Positions 56,085-64,000 of a stretch of DNA of 64,000 nucleotides are shown here, piece after piece. Under the pieces are notes generated by a model. It saw only the letters and a list, made by a program, of their open reading frames with translations, searched no databases and was not told the origin of the DNA. The translations under genes and the position numbers were made by a program. Source of the DNA: Thelephora terrestris (lineage: Eukaryota > Basidiomycota > Agaricomycetes > Thelephorales > Thelephoraceae); the NCBI GenBank assembly GCA_015956445.1, contig WIUZ02000005.1, positions 496,001-560,000 on the forward strand, written 5' to 3'. Positions within the stretch are counted from its first letter, which is position 1. Every line of letters begins with the position of its first letter.

Positions 56085-56339
56085 GATCTTGGTCTCTCAC
56101 ACACAGCACGACTTTCCGTTCTCGGTACGGGGTTTTCGCCAGTACTGGTAAGCTACGATCGCACGTAGTTACTCTGTCACACGGAATGGTACACTGGGTG
56201 GATATTGCGGATTGGATCAAGATCGGATTACAGCGCACACTTTCTTGATGGTCAAACGGGGCGCATCTACGGGCAGAGGGCGAATTCGGTGGTAATAATT
56301 AATCAACGACCGTAGTCGTAAAGCTAGCTGAAGAGGTTC

Positions 56340-57400
56340 ACAAGGGACTTGAGATGTGGGCGTCTGCGAGAGAGTGAATAAACTTGGTCCGAAAGGGAAA
56401 CCTTTGGCTCACGATACCGCGATTGGCGGCCCCCGAACAGGCTTCAATTTCACCACTGATGTGAGGTTTTGCGCCAAAGAAGAAGGATACCAGTGAGGTT
56501 GGCTCGCCTGGGGGATAAAGCTCCAGAGGCGATGTCGACGGCCCACTGTGGAGGTGGTGATTACAAAACTGACCATCATCCGTCGAGCGCACCACAGCAG
56601 ACACGCAGGCCCTTGAGTAGACAACTTGGAAGAGGCATCGATTGTTAATGACCACGGTAGTGGCACTGCCAGAGGAAGCGACGGTTCGACACTTTGATTG
56701 ATATTTCGGCACAAGCGGCCACACTTCCTTGGGTGTCAGCGAGATATGCGTACCTGTGAGGAGGGCGTATCAATCAGTCGAATGGATGGGAGGGATCTAC
56801 CGGATGGCTTACTGAATGTCTAGAGAGCGAATGTGCTCCCAAGACCTCGGATGGAGGGGAAGCCTGTGCCCGAGTTCTGGGCCTTAGAGAACGCGACATT
56901 GAAGTAAAGTCGAAGCAGGCCGCCACAGTAAGATTGGGACCGGCACCAGCCTGTCGGATCCGTTACGAAAGTCACAACGGAGGCATCGTCTATGCCTCGC
57001 CGAGGCGTAGTTCGTCTGAGGAGAAAGTGGAAATGTGAAAAGAGGCGTCCGCAATCTCCACTCTGGATGGTCCAACGATAACTGACCGTGCCAGATGCGC
57101 GTCGAGCCGTGATCGGGTTGAGCATTGGACACGGGCATGACCAGAGGATCAGCTCGACCGGTCCCTAGAGCAATCGGAGTTCAGGAGAGATGGTGCGATG
57201 TGCCATCAATGAGCAGACGCACCACGTTGCGAGATTGGGTTATCGGGAGGGCCTCTGAGCAGGAGCTCGGCGTTGGTCAAGCCATAGATGGCACGTACAA
57301 CGTACTCAAAGTAGCGGTGCCCGTGAGACAACCAACCAGAATTACAGCCCATTCCATACCCGTGACTTTTACCGGCGGAGTAGAAAGGAGGTGAGGGCTC
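56340..57400 (-). pseudogene. Diverged relic of the secreted-protein family
   Basis: 57.4-57.2 kb carries YGLTNAELLLRGPPDNPISQRG. 57.1-56.8 kb has ASGTVSYRW-like and DPTGAGPNLTV-like stretches, and 56.74-56.5 kb has YAYLADTQGSV and WAVDIASGALSP, which recall the later part of full-length relatives that the 15 kb gene has lost. Stops and shifts break every frame. It lies outside the main cluster, so the family was dispersed before or independently of the arms. Confidence 0.45.
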
Positions 57401-59092
57401 AAGGGAATATGGCGTCGGAGAAGCGCAGGAGCCCATCCGCCCACAGTGTGATCCCAGCTTGTCGCTGGCACATCTATACTGATAACTGTTCATCCAACAC
57501 CTTCCTTACGCGCTGGAAGCGCTCCAAGGAGATCCTTGGCACTGACAGGGCAAACAAAGTTACAAACGTGGTGTTATACACTCAAGGAAAGCCGAACGAA
57601 GGTTGCAAGAATCCGATCTCGTCGGTTCATGGGGAGATAGGCCTAGATGTGGCCTGCCTTCAAGGGGGCAGCCTGGATATGTGACCTCCAAGTAAATCTA
57701 TGATCCCCTCGGAATGCAATCCTATAAAGAAAAAAGCAGCGTGAACGCCCGAAAGGCGATGTTTCTTCAGCTGGATCGGGGCGTACTTTGCGTGACTCCT
57801 CTGCTTGTAAACCGTGTGGATGATCCCGGCTTGAAGGACTCCCCATAAAAACAGCGACTAGATACCAGGTGATTCGGCGTCAGGGATCACTCTACGACTC
57901 GGCGGAGAGGTAAGAAACACGTACAGGTGCCCTGGCTCTTATGACGCAGTTCCAATAGGACATCATCTCAGATGATTCGGTCGTGTATCAGCGGGAGGGG
58001 GTGGGTGGGAGTCGAGATTGTTGGGTGGATGAACAGAATGGGGGAGGGACTGCGCTTATCCCGCGATTTATACCCAGCTGAGAGACGGCGAGGTGTCCGA
58101 GCACCGAAAGTTTAGTACAAGCCCGTGAAGGTTGGAACGAGTCTCGGTTGTTCATCGAGAGACTGATAACGCCCTACGGTCAACTCGAGACCGAGGTAGT
58201 CTTCGCCTAGATGGCAACGCAGCAAAGATCGAGGGGAATCTTATCGAGCTCGAGGCCTGCCCTGGGTGTGGCTATCAGTGTACCACCCTTCCCTAGCGCT
58301 TGTCTCTCAGTGATCTCACCTCCTAAGCGCTTCACCCTATACGGCTTCACGTGTACGGTACCGTACGGTCGATGCATGCGCGCCCGTATGCCCACCGCTC
58401 TGCGCCACAGCCACAAGATGAATTGGTCGATCGAGAAGATGGTTCGGGCGGAGGAAAGGTGTCCGCAGCGTCTCTCACAGCGCAGATAAGCGATATGGCC
58501 GTGTCAGATACAGTAGATTTCCCCTGGTCTCTGCTATCACCCATAGAGTTCTGCGGGTTCCCACCACGATCAGGGGCGAAAATGGAGTTACCTGCGCCGG
58601 CAAGAGTGATTTTGGAAAGAGTAGCGTTGGTCTACAAGGTTCGCATACCGTTAGATCCTCCAGCGCATGAATCAACATTCCCGCCGTGCTCTAAGGCGCC
58701 AACGTCGGGCTTTGGTTGCGGATATCAACTCGTTGGTCACACTCCCCCGCCATCACCCGTTTTTCTCTCTGATTCGGGTCCGCCCTGCGATATGTAATTG
58801 AGCCTTGAAAGCTTGACCTTCTGTTTCAGTCTGGAGATGGTGTTTTGGAGGGTCATGTAAGCGCCAGATTTATGTTGACGGGCACCGTGATGGGTCGTGT
58901 GAGTTCCTTCCCAAAAAGCGCGCGCTTCAGTTTGAACGGAGGCGTTGTTCCATTGAATCACGGATACCTGGTGAAACGCAATCAAATAAAATCAGACCTC
59001 GAATGTCCTTAATCACTAACGGGCGAGCTCTGGAAAATGGAGCGTTACTACTACATACACGGGGGAACTCACGGCCACAGAACATTCGTACA
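57401..59092. other. Intergenic, nothing recognised
   Basis: Several ORFs of 60-148 codons on both strands (the longest is plus 58351-58797) lack motifs or splice partners. The right end is the 3' flank of the NACHT-WD40 gene. Confidence 0.4.
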
Positions 59093-62000
59093 CTACGCCG
59101 GCGGGTCATTGCACAACTCCAACTTCTTCATAGAAGCGAAATCTAGAATCAACAACTTCTCATCGATCAACAACTTCTCATCGTCATAGATAGCAAACAA
59201 GTATCGACCGTCCCACACGACTTTGCCAGGACGCGCAAATTTCCCAGGAAGCCGAAAGACCTCCGTTTGGGAGGTGGCATCCATAATCTTGCTTTCGCCA
59301 TTTGTGCCCCTCGCCCCATCCACATAAGCCAGGCGGAGCCTGTGCGGTATCTTGGACGAGTCGAGCGTAGGTGACTCCAGGTCCCTCAAATTCCAACCCC
59401 AGGCTTGCGACCTCCCCAAAGCACGAATCCAGATTATGGATCCGTCCAAGTTGACGGAAATTGACGTGCGGGTGCGATCGCGGTGGAATCTTGTGCCTGT
59501 ACTATCCCCTGTCGATATAGACCAGGTTTGGATGTTCACCGAATCAACTACAAAAAACGTGGTCCCGTCCCCTGATATTCCGAGGTCATAGTCGCCGTTA
59601 GGGTTGAGAATACTGAGGTCACCGGATAGGGGTACCGTCTCGAGCATTTTCTGTGCCTCAACATCCCACGTGGATACACCCCAGCCAATGGAGAGTGAGT
59701 CATTGTCATCGCAACGAACAATGAACAATTTGCGGTCGACCAGTCGGGCGCCGATCACACGTTCGTTTTCGCCGGCGTGAAGGAGGATCTCGGGGTGACC
59801 GGTCGAAAGATCCCAGCGTTCGATAGTTCCAACCGAGTCGACAGAAACCGCGATACCCTCCTCCGTTTGCAGAGTGATGCGTACGATCTTGGCCGGTGAC
59901 GGTCCCGTGGATTTCATATTCTCGGGGGTTTGGTCCGGTAGGGAATCATCGTCAATCCGCTGGAATCTGATTTTTCCGTCTCTATGCATTGAGGTAAGGG
60001 AGAGGGGGTATATGAGGGAGTCGATAGTGCTACTGTGGGGAGGGAAGGTCTTGACGAGGTGAGGGTCACCGGTGACGTTCCAAACGTAGATAGTTGAATT
60101 AGCAGCACCAGCCACAAACTGATCAGTGGGGGAGAAACAACAGAGAGTGAAGTGGCGACCAGGGGAAAGAAGGGTGTTGGTGATTTCTCCGGAAGCTGTG
60201 TCATGGACTGTGGGGGGGCCATGGCCACACAAAACAAAGCGTGTTTCATCTGGGGAGAAGGCAATGTGGTGTCCGGAGTTCGTGCATCCGGGTGTAGTGG
60301 ATCCAGTTCCACACCTCCTGACGTCCCACCGCTGGTCGGGATCATTAGCTTTTGGCTCCTCGATGTCCCAATGCTGGACGAGACCATTAGATATGAACAC
60401 GAGGCGTCCGGGGATTGTGGAAAAGAAGTGGAGGTAGGTGACTCCGCCTTGCCCCGAGACGGTATGGATGGGATCACACTTGTCCATCCTGATGCTCCAC
60501 AATTTAACACTGTCGGTAGAGGCTGAAGCGATGATGGTAGCGTCTGACGAAATTGATACAGAGTCGGCAAAGTCGCGGAATGTCTTCACGACCCTGCCGA
60601 TCTGGACATCCCAGAGTTTGATGGTGTGATCTACGCTGCCGGATACGAGCAGCGTTCCATCCTGTGAGAAGGCGAGGGACATCACGCCCTTCTCGTGTCC
60701 GGAAAGGGCCGACCTGGTAGTCCCCGTGATCGCGTCAATGATGTCGATCTTGCCGGATTCCAGTCCGACCGCAATGATGATGTCCTTCCAATGCGCGAGG
60801 GCTTCCGGGGTGCGGCGAAAGGAAACCTCGCGATCGCATGTTCCCCATATGTCTGGGCGCCCCTTGACCACCTTGACCTCTTTGAGGGATTCCGGGGTAT
60901 ATGACTTGTGGAGCCAGGACGAGGAAGGGCAGAACGGAAGAACGTGGCGGTATACATCGGTGGGGAAGTCACGAATACTGTCGAAGCTTGACAAGATCAG
61001 GCGCTGGCTATCAATTGTCCACTTGCACGAGTCCGCTGTCTGCATGCACGTCAATGTATGTTTTGATAGATGTTCTGCACAACTCACCAAAAGGTACCAT
61101 TGATCTATGTCGCGGATGGCGTAAACACCACGGTCGAGTTGTTTCGTGAGGCTGAGGACCTCTATCCAAAACAGTAGACGTGTTTTAAAGAATTCGTCGA
61201 TTGCCACCTTTACTCGTTCGACGTGACGACCGGTGCTGGGAATTTGCAAGAGGTGCCCCGTCCAGTATCGGCATGCATACTCCAGTGCGCTCCCGATGCA
61301 AGTTTTCCTGAGTTCCTCAAACTCACTGAGGGGGGGACAACCATCCAAGCCACAGATATTCTTCTTCAGCTTCTCTTTCATTAGGTTAAGACACGAGAAC
61401 AGGATCTCGATGTGGCGAAGCGGGGGGTCCAGAAAGAACCTTGAGTTTTTGCACCTTTCTTTGGCGGTGAGGAGGTCAGGAAAGGATTTGTGGAAGGCAC
61501 GTATAGGTTCGTCTTCGCTTTCCGGGACAAGGAGAAGAGAATGGAGGTGATCTAGAGTGAGGGTAAAACGGTCTTGTGTAGTGTATCCCCCCAGGAGCTC
61601 CAAAAATGTCTTCCTTGAAAGGGGGTGGAATACAAGCAGTACCGCCCCGACTATCAACTTGAAACGGGATTCAAGTTCCTGTGCATAAGGGTCTTCACCA
61701 GGGAATGCTTGTTCCAGAACCTGGGTGTAAAGAGAATCAACCACTGACTCTTCGTTGTGGGCAGCGCGCTTGGAGAGTGAGATGATCTGGGTGAGCCTGT
61801 CGGCGGGGACATGATGCGGAGATGCGATGAATTTGACTACGGTTGAGGCGTAGATGAAAAGCCCGTCTGACCTCTCGCAGAGAAAGTCGATGTTGTATAA
61901 GCCTGGCCAACCTTCCGCGAAGGTGAAGTTATTTCTGGTTTTGGCAATTTCGGTCAGCCGAGTCTCCAAGAACAGCTTGATATCAGCATCGACCAAGGAG

Positions 62001-64000
62001 CGTTCAACTTCGTGGAGCTCCAACTCTTTCGTGGTGGATTGAAGCAGCTTGAACCCCAGGCGGATCTGAGATTCTGGACGGCCGGTGATGAAGAACTTGA
62101 CCAGCGGGATTCGCTCCACGAACCCGGAGAGGGCAAAAAGAATGGCAGATGTAGATTTTCCATCCTCGCATTCGTCGAGGGCGTCGATGATGATGAGGGT
62201 CTGAATGCCGGTCGACTCGAAAGGGTGGATGATAAGTAGCTCCAGTTGGGTACGAAGAGATTGTTTTCCGATCTCGGGGTTGGCTTTGAGGACCAGGAGC
62301 ACCTTCTTTCGGAACTCTGGGAATCGATAGGCGAGTTGGAAGGCGAGGGTCATGAAGATCTTCTGGATGTTTCTCCTGTCCTCGGAATCTCGCGAGCAGA
62401 AGAAACTCGCACCGAGCTTCCTATCTGCGTAGGCGGTCTTCGCAAACGTTTGAGCGATGGTCGACTTGCCGGTCCCCGCGGGACCTTTCAGCCACAAAAC
62501 ATTCTGGACACTTTCATCCACTACAGGGCCATCAGAAGGCCCTTCGATTATTTCGTGATTATTTGATTTAGGTGGCGGAGACCTGTCACAAATAAGATCA
62601 CATAAGATCAAATAAGTCACAGTGTGAATAAGCAAAATAAGCTGGGCTCACAGCCAAGATTCGATATCCTGCAGCACACCCGTCCTCGTTCCTCTCAGGC
62701 ACACCTCCCTCTCTCCACAGTCGAATGCAGCACCAGCGGCGTAATCCATCTTGCCGAGACGAGTGAGCTCATCCGATCCCTGTCTGCCATTCACTCAACA
62801 AGAACGAGGGCGAAAGCGTGAGACTCACGATGAGTTGGCAACTATTGTAGTATATATCTTGTTGCAATGAAATCTGGCTTGACCATCAAACACCGCGACA
62901 TGACATGGGGTAGTCGAGTGACAGGCGCACCTGATACTCGACAATCGCATCTTGAATCTCCCCCACCAAACTGCCAAGTTTTTTGGCGTTCTCGACACCG
63001 ACGAAGAAGCCCTTGATATTCCCTTGGTTTTCCAGTTTTGCTAGATTCTCACGGACATTTTCCAATATCCTGACCATCTCCGTATGTTAACCTCGGTTCT
63101 TGGCATCAGGGAGTATGTGCTCACTGTCCCAATGTCGTTCTCCTCGATTCCTCCCTCGGATCGTCCTCATAAATAGGCGCGCCAAGCGACATAACTAGCG
63201 ACTTGACCCGGGGCACCAAAGACTCTACTGCCTGCTTGTTGTCCTGTGATTGCTGGGACAATGCTAAGTGCTGTGGTTCGAGTGGCATGTGGGAGTTTAA
63301 CCATACCTCATATTGCCCTAGGATAGAGCTGAGACATTTGACGACAGATCCGAGGGGAGGAAAAGCATCTGCAAACACTCCCACAGTGCGGAAGAGCAAT
63401 TTTGCCGCAGCAGCTGTAGTAGATTTCCATTCCTCTCCGCTATCATCCATCACGTCCTGCGGGCCCTTGCCACGAGGCACTCCAACAAGATCAGGGTTGA
63501 TCGAGTCATCTGCGTTGGCCCAAGTGATTATTGGAGAGGTTAACGTGAGCCTACAATGCTTACATACCGCCGGGTTCTCCATCGCGTGGACTGAGATTAC
63601 CGCTCTGCACGACATGCGGCTTTTTCTCTTTATCTGAATTCGCTGACTCGACTTTCCCTCTACCAACCTCGTTTCTTTCCGATTCCGATGCAGAGGGTTT
63701 CAAGTCCTCTCTACCACTCCTCATAGCGTTTCTCTGGTTCTTGCCACGACGCACACCGCCACGATCTTGGTCGATGGAGTCATCTGGGTCGGCCAATATG
63801 ACTGTTAGAGAGTGGAACATAAACCGATGAGGCCTACATACCTTCGACTTCTCCAGTGACTGGATCAACATTCCTGCCCTCCTCTATGACTCTGGGATAC
63901 GGCTTTGGCTGTAGATGTGAATCTGTTGGTCCGACTCTCCTGCCACCAACCTCACTCCTTCCTGGTTCGGGTCTGTCCCGCGAAAATAGGCCTTTGAGAC
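59093..64000 (-). CDS. NACHT-WD40 NLR-like protein, 5' end outside window
   Basis: Fungal NLR-like STAND ATPase, a class linked to self/non-self recognition and programmed cell death. Identified exons from 5': beyond 64000 to 63842, 63801-63568, 63509-63125, 63077-62931, an exon ending at 62652, and the large exon 62582-59093. The N-terminal region has acidic/basic linkers and a helical segment with FPPLGSVVKCLSSIL. The exon ending at 62652 has YAAGAAFDCGE and CLRGTRTGVLQDIESWL, the classic NACHT entry. Walker A is GPAGTGKST and Walker B LIIIDALDE. A helical region follows, then degenerate WD repeats from about 60.87 kb (best: SGHEKGVMSLAFSQDG...GSVDHTIKLWDV). The start of the exon ending at 62652 is unresolved. 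The C-terminus has a short duplication, DEKLLIDEKLLIL. Confidence 0.85.

Noticed and set aside
58351-58797. 148-codon ORF on the plus strand
   Set aside because: No motif, no conserved neighbour and no splice signals that extend it; the chance of an open frame at this GC content is considerable.

Overview
This is a eukaryotic window from a filamentous basidiomycete. The host genes have many short spliceosomal introns (about 47-80 nt, GT-AG with occasional GC-AG and CT(A/G)AC branch sites). Fungal single-copy genes such as MED7, RRP1, FHIT and an ISC1-like sphingolipid phospholipase C are present. A NACHT-WD40 NLR-like gene and the style of the repeats point to an Agaricomycete, possibly Cantharellales/Ceratobasidiaceae; that placement is inference.

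Layout. From 1 to 15.6 kb (left arm) and from 28.6 to 47.3 kb (right arm) the DNA is a dense, repeat-built accessory region. Its main content is a family of about 146-149 residue proteins that I do not recognise, called here the WLGNHH family after its best conserved motif. There are eight apparently intact copies, one copy that has lost its start codon and one internally deleted relic. All left-arm copies are on the minus strand and all right-arm copies on the plus strand, so transcription points outward from a central core. Every copy has the same five-exon design, with a 9-nt micro-exon and a last intron whose donor overlaps an in-frame stop. The nine non-relic copies share a TATA box. Around them lie shared upstream modules (named X, Y, Z and S here), decayed copies of a secreted-protein gene, and fragments of housekeeping genes (CTU1, RRP1).

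The core, 14.9-28 kb, holds a 3'-truncated secreted-protein gene, a multi-intron acyl-CoA synthetase-like gene with degenerate motifs, three tandem metallothionein genes (with an ISC1 fragment between the first two), a small acidic protein with a faint BCL7-like N-terminus, MED7, the ISC1-like gene and FHIT. The last four alternate strands in compact divergent and convergent pairs. From 47.7 kb onward the sequence is ordinary gene-rich DNA: RRP1, a DUF2235 hydrolase, a disordered nuclear protein, 5-hydroxyisourate hydrolase, a relic of the secreted family, and a large NACHT-WD40 gene running off the right edge.

The most interesting content is the WLGNHH cluster and its gene architecture, the metallothionein trio whose whole first coding exon is the ATG, and the S repeat that lies upstream of both families. 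Exon structures were worked out by eye from splice signals, reading-frame continuity and comparison between copies; none is supported by transcripts here.
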